Below, one piece after another: positions 16,585 to 24,964 of a stretch of 64,000 bases of DNA. Each line of letters starts with the position of its first letter. Position 1 is the stretch's first letter. Origin of the DNA: Bacillota bacterium (GTDB taxonomy: Bacteria; Bacillota; Clostridia; Christensenellales; CAG-138); NCBI GenBank assembly GCA_023395595.1, contig JAEWYO010000044.1:1-64000 (forward strand), read 5' to 3'. The notes below the pieces were generated by a model. It saw nothing but the letters and a program-made list of their open reading frames with translations. It ran no database searches and was not told where the DNA came from. A program made the translations under genes and the position numbers.

Positions 16585-17787
16585 TCAGCAGGTTTTGAGC
16601 ACGACCGCCGTGCCCATACCGCCTCCGATGCACAGAGAGGCAAGGCCTGTCTGCTCGCCCGCGGCACGCAGGCCCGCAAGCAGGGTCACGATGATGCGCG
16701 CGCCGGATGCGCCGACCGGATGGCCAAGCGCGATTGCGCCGCCGTTGGGGTTCGTGCGCGCCAGAAGAGTCTCCTTGTCCATATTGTGTTCTTCCGACAG
16801 CAGCTTGATCACGCCGAGCGACTGCGCGGCAAACGCCTCGTTGAGCTCAATGCGCTGCATGTCCGCAAGCGCAAGACCACCCATCTTCAGCGCCGCGCGC
16901 ACGGCGGGCACCGGGCCAAGACCCATCACATTCGGCTCCACGCCGCCCTGTCCCCAGGCAACGAGTTCCGCCAACGGGGTCAGGTTGTGCTCCTTCAGCG
17001 CGCGCTCGGAAGCGATCAGCAGGAACGCCGCACCGTCGTTGATGCCGGAGGCGTTGCCCGCTGTGACGGTTCCGCCCGGCAAAAACGCGGGCTTCAGCGC
17101 GGAGAGTTTTTCGAGGCTCGTCTTGCGGTTGGGGTATTCATCGGTATCAAACACAATCTCTTCCTTGCGTACCTTCACCGTGATCGGTGTGATTTCCGCG
17201 CGGAACGCACCCGCGTCCACCGCGCGAATCGCCTTCTCCTGCGACGCGATGGAAAACGCATCCTGCTCTTCGCGCGTGATGCCATATTGCTTTGCGATAT
17301 TCTCCGCCGTGATGCCCATGTGGATGTTGTCAAAGGCATCCGTCAGCGCATCATACACCATATGATCCACGATCTCCTTGTTGCCCATGCGCAGTCCCTG
17401 CCGCGCGCCGGGGAGCAGATAGGGCGCAAGGCTCATGCTCTCCGTGCCGCCCGCAAGGTAGAGATCACCCATGCCGGATGCAACGTTGGCAGCCGCCGTC
17501 ATCACGGCCTTCATGCCGGAGCCGCACGCCATGGAGATACCCCAGGCGGGGACTTCCACGGGCACGCCCGCAAGAATTGCAACCTGTCTGGCGACGCCCT
17601 GCCCGCAGCCCGCGGGCAGAATGTTGCCGACGATGACTTCATCGAGCTTGTCGCCGGACACGCCCGCGCTCTGGAGCACATCACGCGCGACAGCCGCGCC
17701 GAGCGCAGGAGCTGTTACGGTTGAAAGCCCGCCGGCAAATGCACCGATTGCGCTGCGTTTTGCCGCAACGATATAGACCTTTTTCAT
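16585..17787 (-). CDS. thlA: acetyl-CoA C-acetyltransferase (thiolase)
   Basis: This 400-residue protein is a biosynthetic-type thiolase, condensing two acetyl-CoA to acetoacetyl-CoA or the reverse. The acylated nucleophile is Cys88 in SMACGSGMKA. NPNGGAIALGHPVGASG carries the catalytic His, and CIGGGMG carries the second Cys near the C-terminus. Length is standard. It is divergent from a TetR gene (119 bases between starts), which probably controls it. Together with the reductase, CoA-transferase and condensing enzyme nearby it suggests C4 acyl-CoA metabolism. AAAAGGAG precedes the ATG. Confidence 0.95.
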   Translation of the reverse strand: MKKVYIVAAKRSAIGAFAGGLSTVTAPALGAAVARDVLQSAGVSGDKLDEVIVGNILPAGCGQGVARQVAILAGVPVEVPAWGISMACGSGMKAVMTAAANVASGMGDLYLAGGTESMSLAPYLLPGARQGLRMGNKEIVDHMVYDALTDAFDNIHMGITAENIAKQYGITREEQDAFSIASQEKAIRAVDAGAFRAEITPITVKVRKEEIVFDTDEYPNRKTSLEKLSALKPAFLPGGTVTAGNASGINDGAAFLLIASERALKEHNLTPLAELVAWGQGGVEPNVMGLGPVPAVRAALKMGGLALADMQRIELNEAFAAQSLGVIKLLSEEHNMDKETLLARTNPNGGAIALGHPVGASGARIIVTLLAGLRAAGEQTGLASLCIGGGMGTAVVLKTC

Positions 17788-17906
17788 ATGATTCTCCTTT
17801 TTTCTGTTGCGCGCGCAGTCTCAGGATAAAATCCCCTTGACTTCATGCCGCGAACTGTGTTCTGATTAATAACGTCAAATCATGGTAAACCCGCAGGGAG
17901 GCCGTT

Positions 17907-18524
17907 ATGCCGAATCCAACATTCCACAATCTTTCCGAGGAGAAAAAGGAACGCATCCTGAACGCCGCAATCAAGGAGTTTCGGGTGCGTAATGTGCGCG
18001 AAAGCAATCTTTCCAACATCGTCAAGGACGCAAAGATCGCCCGCGGCAGCATCTACCAGTATTTTCCTTCCAAAGAAGATTTGTATATCTACATCTTCGA
18101 TACCCTGCGCGCCCAACGCGCGGAGTTTGTCTTCCCCGCCTACGAGTTCTATAAAAAAGCACCGTTTCTGGACTTTTTTCAGGCGTTCTATCTGCGCGAC
18201 AGCGAATTTCTGCTGATGCATCCGGATCACATCGACCTGGGTCAACAGCTCTACGGTTGCTCCCATCCGGTGTCGCAAGGCTTGATTCGCCAGCAGCAGA
18301 ATCGCTATCGGGATATGTTCCTGATTGGAATCGAGTATGATAAGCAGCGCGGCTTGATCGACGCAAACGTGGAATCCGCGATTCTTGCCGACCTGTGCGT
18401 GCATTTCGTCACGGATATCTTCATCTTTCAGAGCGTCTACTCCCAGCTCACCATGCAAAACATCCGGCTGCACTGTCAGCAGACGCTCTTCCTGCTCGCA
18501 AACGGCACCAAGCCGCGCGCATAA
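17907..18524 (+). CDS. TetR/AcrR-family transcriptional regulator
   Basis: This 205-residue protein has an N-terminal TetR helix-turn-helix (KKERILNAAIKEFRVRNVRE, then NIVKDAKIARGSIYQYFPSKEDLY) at residues 12-62 and a helical ligand domain. It is divergent from the thiolase gene and convergent with the reductase gene, with only 9 bases between stops, so it sits inside the acyl-CoA module. Acyl-CoA or fatty acid sensing is a reasonable guess from context. The palindromes at 22734 and 22955 are candidate operators but unproven. The ribosome site GGGAGG precedes the ATG. Confidence 0.85.
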   Translation: MPNPTFHNLSEEKKERILNAAIKEFRVRNVRESNLSNIVKDAKIARGSIYQYFPSKEDLYIYIFDTLRAQRAEFVFPAYEFYKKAPFLDFFQAFYLRDSEFLLMHPDHIDLGQQLYGCSHPVSQGLIRQQQNRYRDMFLIGIEYDKQRGLIDANVESAILADLCVHFVTDIFIFQSVYSQLTMQNIRLHCQQTLFLLANGTKPRA

Positions 18525-18533
18525 CTTCGCTTC

Positions 18534-19259
18534 TTAGAGGCGCATACCGCCGTTGACTTCCAGTACGTGTCCCGTGACATAGCTCGACTCGCTGCTGGCA
18601 AGATACAGCGCGGCATCCGCGATCTCTTCCGGCTGACCCAGGCGGCCAAGCATCGTCATCTTCGCGAACTTATCCAGCAGATCCTGCGGGACAGTCTTCA
18701 AAATATCGGTCATGCAATATCCCGGCGCGATGGCGTTACAACGCACATTCGCGCCTTTTCTTGCGAACTCTTTTGCCCAAGTCTTCGTCATGCCAATCAC
18801 GCCCGCCTTGGTTGCAGCATAGTTCGTCTGCCCGATGTTGCCATACACGCCGACGACGGAGGAGATGTTGATAATCGAACCATAGCCCGCCTCCGCCATC
18901 GCGGGGCCTACGATACGGGTGAGGTTGAACACGCCCTTGAGGTTGACGGAGATAACCGCGTCCCACATGTCGTCCGTCATCTTCTGAATCAGCGCGTCGC
19001 GCGTGATGCCCGCGTTGTTTACGAGGATGTCGATTTTGCCTTGTGCGGCCACGATTTCATCCACCGCTGCCTGGCAGCTTGCCGTGTCGGTCACGTTCAG
19101 CGAAACAAAGTGAACGTTCTCCGCCTCAAACGTCAGCGGCCGTAGATCGCCGGCGTAGACGATTGCGCCTTCCTGCGCAAAGCGTTTTGCGCACTCCGCG
19201 CCGATGCCTGCCGCGCCGCCGGTGACGAGCGCAACTTTTCCTTCCAGTCGTTTCGACAT
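18534..19259 (-). CDS. fabG: 3-oxoacyl-ACP/CoA reductase, SDR family
   Basis: This 241-residue classical short-chain dehydrogenase has the NADP-binding TGGAAGIG at 13-20, NNAG at 81-84, catalytic Ser134 in NISSVVG, Tyr147 and Lys151 in YAATK, and C-terminal VTGHVLEVNGGMRL. It reduces 3-oxoacyl-ACP or acetoacetyl-CoA. Beside a thiolase and a CoA-transferase the CoA substrate is likely, as in PhaB. The start at 19259 is preferred: the in-frame ATG at 19274 overlaps the GGAGG ribosome site that serves the second ATG. It is the last gene of the minus-strand operon that begins at 22586. Confidence 0.9.
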   Translation of the reverse strand: MSKRLEGKVALVTGGAAGIGAECAKRFAQEGAIVYAGDLRPLTFEAENVHFVSLNVTDTASCQAAVDEIVAAQGKIDILVNNAGITRDALIQKMTDDMWDAVISVNLKGVFNLTRIVGPAMAEAGYGSIINISSVVGVYGNIGQTNYAATKAGVIGMTKTWAKEFARKGANVRCNAIAPGYCMTDILKTVPQDLLDKFAKMTMLGRLGQPEEIADAALYLASSESSYVTGHVLEVNGGMRL

Positions 19260-19329
19260 GTTCTGTTCCTCCATTTGATTTTTAGATGTTTATTTGTGAT
19301 CGCTTTGCTTCTTGCGAAGCCTTTGTTGT

Positions 19330-20145
19330 TTAAACTGTCTTTACGTCCGTATCGTTGTTGACAAACCCCAGCACAAGTGAGATGAACTCCGCAGGTTTTT
19401 CGTACATCACCGCATGCCCCGCATCGAGAATCATCGCGTGTGCCGCATACGGAATTGCCGCAACGATCTCCTTTTGCTGATAAAGCGGGGTAACATAGTC
19501 GTGCTCCGCCGAGATGACGAGCGTTTGCGCCGTAATTTGATGCAGCGATTGCCGCACGTCATACGTCTCCGCCGAGCGAATCAGACGCGAGAATGCGTCA
19601 TAGATCTCCGGCGTAAACACGCGCTCAAAGAGCGCCTCCCGCGCGCTTGCCCAGGCATAGTTTTTCACATAGAACTGCGGAGAATACACGATTGGTATGC
19701 AGGTTTTGAAGAACTGTCTGCCATCATGGCTGTTGCAGGCGTATTCCCAACTGTGCCCGATGTCCCGCAGCCAATCGGACGTGTTCGCCGCCGTGTTGGA
19801 GAGAATGAGTTTGTCCACCTTCTCGGGATAGGCGCTGGCAAACTGCATCGCGATTTCACCACCGTAGGAGATGCCGATGATGCTGCACGATGGAAGCCCC
19901 ATGTGCCGCAAGAACGCATCCACAACCTTGACCTGCTCCGCCTGCGTATAATCCATTTCCCGCTTCGCCGTGCGCCCCTGATCATAAAAATCCAGCAAAA
20001 GCAGGCGGCAGGACTTTGAAAACGCGGGAACAAACGTATTCCAGGAAGCACAGCTCATGAAGATGCCGTTGAGCACGAGAAGCGGTTTTCCCGCGCCGTG
20101 ATCCTCGTAATAAATCTCTCTGCCTTCCAGCAAAAACGTTGCCAT
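19330..20145 (-). CDS. alpha/beta hydrolase in acyl-CoA operon
   Basis: This 271-residue enzyme has VLNGIFMSCASW as oxyanion loop, nucleophile Ser93 in GISYGGEIA, SAEHDYVTP with the acid and DAGHAVMYEKP with the histidine. The fold and size match small-molecule esterases/thioesterase-like hydrolases. Its place between a CoA-transferase and a 3-oxoacyl reductase suggests it acts on an acyl ester or thioester of the same pathway. That is inference. AAGGAGG precedes the ATG. The gene gaps on either side are 44 and 70 bases. Confidence 0.8.
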   Translation of the reverse strand: MATFLLEGREIYYEDHGAGKPLLVLNGIFMSCASWNTFVPAFSKSCRLLLLDFYDQGRTAKREMDYTQAEQVKVVDAFLRHMGLPSCSIIGISYGGEIAMQFASAYPEKVDKLILSNTAANTSDWLRDIGHSWEYACNSHDGRQFFKTCIPIVYSPQFYVKNYAWASAREALFERVFTPEIYDAFSRLIRSAETYDVRQSLHQITAQTLVISAEHDYVTPLYQQKEIVAAIPYAAHAMILDAGHAVMYEKPAEFISLVLGFVNNDTDVKTV

Positions 20146-20189
20146 ACAGTCCCCTCCTTATTGTGATAGATTCGCTTTGGTGATGCCGC

Positions 20190-21515
20190 TTATGGCATCA
20201 TCATGTATTCGCGCGCCGCAACGGAGAGTTCCGCGCGGAATTTCGGGTGCGCAATGGAGATGAGCCGCCGTGCGCGCTCCTCCACATTCAATCCACGCAG
20301 GCGCACCGCGCCATACTCGGTCACCACATAATCCACGTCGTTCCTGCTCAACGAAACTGCCGCGCCGTGCTTGAGCAGCGGCACGATCTTGGAGATTTCC
20401 TCGCGCTCGCCCGTGTTCTTGTTTTTCACCATCGCGGTGGAATACAGCGCGATGAACGAACGTCCATTTTTCGAGATCTGCGCGCCGATCGCGGTATCGG
20501 ACTGTCCGCCCGTTCCGGAAAACTGAATGGGACCCAGGCTCTCAGAGCAGCACTGTCCGGTGAGGTCTACCTCCAGCGAGGTATTGATCGAAACCTGATT
20601 ATCGTTGAGCCCGATCACATGCGGATCGTTTGTCCACGCACCGGATTTGATACAGACCTCCGGGTTGTTGTGCATGAAGTCATACAGTTCCTGCGTGCCC
20701 ATGCCGAAGCAGCAGACGGAGACGCCGGGATAAAGCTGCTTTTTGCGGTTGGTGACAACACCTTTTTTCATCAGGCGCATGATGCCCGTGGTCATCATCT
20801 CCGTATGTACGCCGAGGTCTTTCTTCTCGGAAAGAAACTCGCAAACCGCATTGGGGATGCCGCCGATGCCGATCTGGATGCAATCCCCATCGTTGACGAG
20901 GTCGGCGATGTGTCGCCCGATTTCGCGATCTTTTTCGTTTGGCGCAACGTCCGCAATCGCAGGCAGAAAATAGTCCGATTCGATGATGTAGTCCACATCC
21001 TCATAGGAAACCACATGGTCACCCATGGTATGCGGTATGTTCGGGCTGACTTCGAGGATCACGATGTCCGCGCGCTTGACCATCTCCATCTCGTAGACAT
21101 TGGAGCAGGACAACGCGATGCCATCCTCCGTCGGCATGGAAGCCGAACAGACGAAGATATTGGTGTGCACCGCCTGGTTCCGCTTGAACCCCGCGAGGTG
21201 CAGATGGTTCGGGATAAACGAGATGCGCCCCGTGTGCTGCAAGGCGCGCAGCTGACCGGAATAGAACCACGAATCAATCCGAAAGGCGTTTTGATAGCGC
21301 AGAAAATCCGTAAGATACGGCGCCTGAACGGTCGAGAGGCTGCTGGTGATGGTAACGTCCTTCACGCGGTCTGCAATGGTATGCAGCTTCATGAGAAACT
21401 CATTCGGCTCTGCGCTTGCCATACCGACGGTGATGACATCGTTGCTCTTCACCAGTTCGAGCGCCTGCTCTGCCGTGATGCACTTTTGCGGATATTGTGT
21501 GCGGAAATCAAACAT
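20190..21515 (-). CDS. acetyl-CoA hydrolase/CoA-transferase family (4-hydroxybutyrate/butyrate CoA-transferase type)
   Basis: This 441-residue class I CoA-transferase has IGIGGIPNAV near 216, the catalytic glutamate Glu239 in GVHTEMMTTG, and the C-terminal half with FSGTGGQSDTAIGAQ and VTEYGAVRLRG. These features match the acetate-dependent group that includes 4-hydroxybutyrate CoA-transferase and butyryl-CoA:acetate CoA-transferase. The usual motif GTGGQxDF is GTGGQSDT here. The enzyme swaps CoA between a short-chain acid and acetyl-CoA. It is second in the operon, 39 bases after the condensing enzyme. Which acid it uses cannot be told from sequence alone. Confidence 0.88.
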   Translation of the reverse strand: MFDFRTQYPQKCITAEQALELVKSNDVITVGMASAEPNEFLMKLHTIADRVKDVTITSSLSTVQAPYLTDFLRYQNAFRIDSWFYSGQLRALQHTGRISFIPNHLHLAGFKRNQAVHTNIFVCSASMPTEDGIALSCSNVYEMEMVKRADIVILEVSPNIPHTMGDHVVSYEDVDYIIESDYFLPAIADVAPNEKDREIGRHIADLVNDGDCIQIGIGGIPNAVCEFLSEKKDLGVHTEMMTTGIMRLMKKGVVTNRKKQLYPGVSVCCFGMGTQELYDFMHNNPEVCIKSGAWTNDPHVIGLNDNQVSINTSLEVDLTGQCCSESLGPIQFSGTGGQSDTAIGAQISKNGRSFIALYSTAMVKNKNTGEREEISKIVPLLKHGAAVSLSRNDVDYVVTEYGAVRLRGLNVEERARRLISIAHPKFRAELSVAAREYMMMP

Positions 21516-21554
21516 GAACGAAATCCCTTTCTGTGTGTGTTGGTTGTGCGGCGC

Positions 21555-22586
21555 TCACTGTGCCGCGCCCCAGCGGACGCAGGTAGAGGCCCAAACGTAG
21601 CCGATGCCCGCTGCGATCATCGTCACCAGCGTGCCGTCTTTGATCTTTCCCTGCTCGATGCCGAGCGCGAGGGAAAGAATCTGATCGATCTGCCCGATAT
21701 GGCCGTAGTCCTCCAGATAGATGGTTTGATCCGGCGTGAGCCCCAGCTCCGCAACCATACCCTCGTGCTGCGAGCGCTTGAAATGCAGAATGCCGAGGTA
21801 GCCGATGTCTTTTCGCGTCAGGTTTCCGGATTTTCTCAGCGACTCGTCGATGCAATGGTACCAGTTTGCAATCGAAACCTCGTTGAGCCGCGCTTTCATA
21901 TGCGCCGGGTTCAGCAGGCGAAGCGAGCGATAGCCTTCCTCAACGTTTTCCGGTGTAAATGGCTGCGCAATACCGCCGATCTCCACGCCCGCGTCTCGCG
22001 AGAGGCTGCCGTCCGCCACGATGTGCGAACCCAGTACGAGGTTTTTATCCATACCCTTTTTGAGGATCAGCGCACCTGCACCTGCGCCGAGGTTATACAT
22101 CATGGACATATCCTTGTCGGTGAAGTCCACAAAGTCGCCGTTACGATAGCCGCCGACGATCATTACAGTGTTGATGTCCTCGTCCGCAATCATCATGTCC
22201 TTGGCGATCTTGATGGCGGAGCACGTGGTGCAGCAGCGGTTTTGTACGTCGATGCCCCAGGCATTTTCCGCGCCGATCTCGCCCTGCACATACAGTGCGG
22301 AGGTCGTGAGCGGATATTCCTTCCATTCCTCCCCGACGCAGAGGATCAAGTCGATGCTCAACGGATCGACATCGCCGCGCATGAGCGCGTCCTTCGCGGC
22401 ACGAACAGCCATCTCCTGCGTGCCGTCGTCTTCCCCCGGGATTCGCTTTTGCACGATGCCGAGTTTTTGCTTGACCGCGTCCTCACTCCAGACGCCCTTG
22501 GTCGCCTCGGAGATTTCGCGCGCTGTCATAACGCGCTGCGGCAGATAGAGACCATAGCTCCAGATACCAATGCTGTGATCTGGCAT
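21555..22586 (-). CDS. KASIII-like (3-oxoacyl-ACP synthase III family) condensing enzyme
   Basis: This 343-residue thiolase-fold protein is of the FabH/HMG-CoA synthase superfamily. The active Cys is Cys118 (or Cys119) in DVQNRCCTTCSAI. FabH's His in PHQAN corresponds to His268 in LHFKRSQH. The FabH Asn in YGNTSAAS corresponds to His296 in YGHIGQIDQ, so the triad appears to be Cys-His-His rather than Cys-His-Asn. GAGAGALIL near 168 is the conserved glycine region. It likely condenses an acyl-CoA with a CoA or ACP partner in the same pathway as the CoA-transferase. It leads the minus-strand operon, with AAAGGGG before the ATG. Confidence 0.8.
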   Translation of the reverse strand: MPDHSIGIWSYGLYLPQRVMTAREISEATKGVWSEDAVKQKLGIVQKRIPGEDDGTQEMAVRAAKDALMRGDVDPLSIDLILCVGEEWKEYPLTTSALYVQGEIGAENAWGIDVQNRCCTTCSAIKIAKDMMIADEDINTVMIVGGYRNGDFVDFTDKDMSMMYNLGAGAGALILKKGMDKNLVLGSHIVADGSLSRDAGVEIGGIAQPFTPENVEEGYRSLRLLNPAHMKARLNEVSIANWYHCIDESLRKSGNLTRKDIGYLGILHFKRSQHEGMVAELGLTPDQTIYLEDYGHIGQIDQILSLALGIEQGKIKDGTLVTMIAAGIGYVWASTCVRWGAAQ

Positions 22587-22733
22587 ACGTTATTACCCCT
22601 TTCCAGCGGAAAATTGCTGGTTATTTTACTGTCGTTTTCTTGGTTTGGTTCGCTTAATTTTGATGAACGGACTGGCTGATTTGCCATTTCGAACACGAAA
22701 GATTTGTGCTGCAGGCGATTTCGCTCCGCAATA

Positions 22734-22747
22734 TGACAACCTTGTCA
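22734..22747. promoter_or_regulatory. 14-bp palindrome, candidate operator (copy 1)
   Basis: TGACAACCTTGTCA is a perfect 6-2-6 inverted repeat, 148 bases upstream of the condensing-enzyme start. With the second copy it defines TGACAWNNWTGTCA. Size and symmetry suit a dimeric helix-turn-helix repressor such as a TetR protein. Confidence 0.5.
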
Positions 22748-22765
22748 CTTCGCTGCCAGTATAGC

Positions 22766-22802
22766 AGACGAAAAATCGAATTTCAATGGTCTTTTTTCGT
22801 CT
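22766..22802 (+). other. A+T-rich hairpin in divergent promoter region
   Basis: AGACGAAAAA at 22766-22775 pairs perfectly with TTTTTCGTCT at 22793-22802 across a 17-base loop, and a T-rich stretch follows on the plus strand. It lies upstream of the livH promoter, so it may be a boundary terminator or simply a regulatory inverted repeat. Confidence 0.4.
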
Positions 22803-22853
22803 TTTTCGATTTTTTGTTCGGTTTTGCTGTGTTTCTTGCCGTAAGAATGACTA

Positions 22854-22883
22854 TTGACAAGCTGTATATCGACAGGTTATCAT
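22854..22883 (+). promoter_or_regulatory. promoter of liv operon
   Basis: A consensus TTGACA at 22854-22859 and TATCAT at 22878-22883 are spaced by 18 bases. The leader to the livH ATG is about 200 bases and includes the second palindrome at 22955-22968, placed to act as a roadblock operator. Confidence 0.6.
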
Positions 22884-22954
22884 GCAAGTAAGCCGGTTAA
22901 TCAGGCGACAAATCGCACAATAATCCATTATATCTAGCAAAAAACGCAATTCAG

Positions 22955-22968
22955 TGACATTGATGTCA
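22955..22968. promoter_or_regulatory. 14-bp palindrome, candidate operator (copy 2)
   Basis: TGACATTGATGTCA is a perfect 6-2-6 inverted repeat in the livH leader, sharing TGACA-N4-TGTCA with copy 1 at 22734. The 500-base region between the two divergent operons (22587-23086) therefore has one copy toward each side. Confidence 0.5.
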
Positions 22969-23086
22969 TTTACGAAATGCAAGACGCAAAACCCAAACCA
23001 AGCGTCATCTGAACCCAACCCGAAAAATCAAAGTTCCAAGGTCTGTGGCTTCCCACTATACAACCACCCGTAAGGAGTTCAATTCT

Positions 23087-23962
23087 ATGGTCGAATTCTT
23101 CCAACAAGTGGTCGGCGGCATCGAAACCGGCAGCATGTATGCGCTGGCGGCGATGGGTCTCGTACTCATCTATCAAACCGCAAAGATCATCAACTTTTCA
23201 CAGGGCACACTCGGCATGTTCATGGCGTATGTGTGCACAGGGCTGATCCTTGATCTCGGGCTGCCGATGTGGATCGCGGTTCCGGTCGCGATGATCCTCG
23301 CGATGGTGCTCGGCGCGCTGATTGACCGCTTCCTCATGAACGGCAAAAGCAATATCACGAACCTCAGCCGCGAGATGATCACCCTTGCGATCATCATGAT
23401 CTTTCAAGGGCTTGCACCGATGCTCTTTGGCGCAAACGAAACGCCGTTCAGCAAATTTATCTCCGCCTCCGCGCTAGACATTGGCGGGGTGAAGCTCCTG
23501 CCGAACTCCCTATTGATCATCGGCATCACCTGCGTGATCATGGCGGTTCTCTTCTTTGTTCTGGAGAAGACAACACTGGGCGTCGCCGTCCGCGCAACCG
23601 CATCCAACCCGCAGGTTGCGCGCCTGCAGGGCATCCCGGTCAAGCTGGTCACCATCGGCGCATGGGCGGTTGCAACCGCGCTTGGCTGCCTTGCCGCCGT
23701 CATGGTCGCTCCGCTGAAAAACGTGACCGTCTCCATGATGGACAGCATCCACCTCAACTCTTTCATCGCGTCTGTGCTCGGCGGGTTTTCCACCTTCTAC
23801 GGGCCGGTGGTCGCGAGCTTTATCATTGGCATCGCCAACAACCTTCTGGGTTACTATGTCTCTACCAAGTGGTCTCTGCCGCTGCTGTATGCGCTGATTC
23901 TGCTGTTTATCGTGCTGCGCCCCAACGGGCTCTTCGGCAAAAAAATCGTCAAAAAAGTATAG
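23087..23962 (+). CDS. livH: branched-chain amino acid ABC transporter permease LivH
   Basis: This 291-residue inner-membrane permease of the LivH family has about eight membrane helices. It shows the family marks GSMYALAAMGLVLIY near the N-terminus, INFSQGTLGMF, the cytoplasmic coupling-loop segment RATASNPQVARLQGIP, and a C-terminal LRPNGLFGKK. With LivM it forms the channel of the importer. The ATG at 23087 is chosen because AAGGAG lies just upstream; an in-frame ATG-less extension to 23045 has no site. It is first in the livHMGFK operon. Confidence 0.93.
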   Translation: MVEFFQQVVGGIETGSMYALAAMGLVLIYQTAKIINFSQGTLGMFMAYVCTGLILDLGLPMWIAVPVAMILAMVLGALIDRFLMNGKSNITNLSREMITLAIIMIFQGLAPMLFGANETPFSKFISASALDIGGVKLLPNSLLIIGITCVIMAVLFFVLEKTTLGVAVRATASNPQVARLQGIPVKLVTIGAWAVATALGCLAAVMVAPLKNVTVSMMDSIHLNSFIASVLGGFSTFYGPVVASFIIGIANNLLGYYVSTKWSLPLLYALILLFIVLRPNGLFGKKIVKKV

Positions 23963-23971
23963 GAGAACCGC

Positions 23972-24961
23972 ATGCGGCTGATTCGAAACAAGTATTTCCA
24001 ATATCTTCTCGTCGGCGTGGTGTTTCTGCTGCCGGTGATCATCCGCGGCGTGCCAACGGCGACGGTCACGCTCGCCGCCAGCATGGTGTATACCGCAATC
24101 GCAGCCCTCGGCATCAATGTGCTGCTCGGCTATTCCGGTCAAATCTCGCTGGGACACGCTGCTTTTATGGGGCTTTCGGCCTACCTGAGCGCATACTTGA
24201 CCAAGCAGATGGACCTCCCGTTTCTGCTCTCCGTGCTGATTGCCGTGATCGTACCGATGCTCATCGGACTCATCCTCGGCGCAATCGCGGTCCGGCTGGA
24301 AGGGTTTTACCTCGCGATCGCGACGCTAGGCTTCGGCGAAATCCTGCGCCAGCTCTTCATCGAGATGGACTGGTTCACGGGTGGCTTCTCCGGCGCATCT
24401 GCAACCTATCCCAAAGTTTTCGGGCATACCTTCAGCAAGAGCGAGATGTATATCTTCATGGTCTGCCTGCTTGTGGTGCTGATGATGTTGGTCTATAACC
24501 TCGTTCATTCTTCCACGGGTCGCGCGATGATCGCCATGAAGAGCAGCAAAACGGCAGCGATGGCGATGGGGGTCAACGTTTTTCAATACAAGCTCATCAG
24601 CTTTGCCATCAGTTCCGTGTTTGCCGGGCTTGCAGGTGTTTGCTATGTCCACTTCTTCCGTCACGTGGACCCGACCGTCTGGACGGCGGCGCTCTCGCTC
24701 AACCTGATCGCAATCGTGGTCATCGGCGGCGCGGCAACCGTCGGCGGCGCTGTCGTCGGCGCGGTGGTCATGCACGGCCTGCCGGAGCTCATGAAGGGTA
24801 TGCCCGTCGTGGGCGAAATCCCCGGCGTGCCGCTGCTCATCGTCGGCATCCTGATGGTCATCATGCTGATCTTCTACCCGCGCGGCTTGATCCATATCCC
24901 GCGCGATATCGCAAACTTTTTCCAAAAACGCGCCACACGCGCCAAGAAAGGAGAGGCATAA
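23972..24961 (+). CDS. livM: branched-chain amino acid ABC transporter permease LivM
   Basis: This 329-residue permease is the partner of LivH. Family marks are NVLLGYSGQISLGHAAFMGLSAY near residues 48-70, the coupling-loop region MKSSKTAAMAMGVNVFQYKL, and the glycine-rich GGAATVGGAVVGA near 252-264. It ends YPRGLIHIPRDI. AGGAGAACCGC precedes the ATG, 9 bases after livH. Confidence 0.93.
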   Translation: MRLIRNKYFQYLLVGVVFLLPVIIRGVPTATVTLAASMVYTAIAALGINVLLGYSGQISLGHAAFMGLSAYLSAYLTKQMDLPFLLSVLIAVIVPMLIGLILGAIAVRLEGFYLAIATLGFGEILRQLFIEMDWFTGGFSGASATYPKVFGHTFSKSEMYIFMVCLLVVLMMLVYNLVHSSTGRAMIAMKSSKTAAMAMGVNVFQYKLISFAISSVFAGLAGVCYVHFFRHVDPTVWTAALSLNLIAIVVIGGAATVGGAVVGAVVMHGLPELMKGMPVVGEIPGVPLLIVGILMVIMLIFYPRGLIHIPRDIANFFQKRATRAKKGEA

Positions 24962-24964
24962 ACC

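Noticed and set aside
19280..19325. Terminator between hydrolase and reductase genes
   Set aside because: The GCTTTGC/GCGAAGC pairing is short and imperfect and has no T run in the operon direction.
20247..22679. 810-codon open frame on the plus strand
   Set aside because: It lies wholly antisense to the CoA-transferase and KASIII-like genes, which have full motifs and ribosome sites. High G+C third positions create long antisense frames here.
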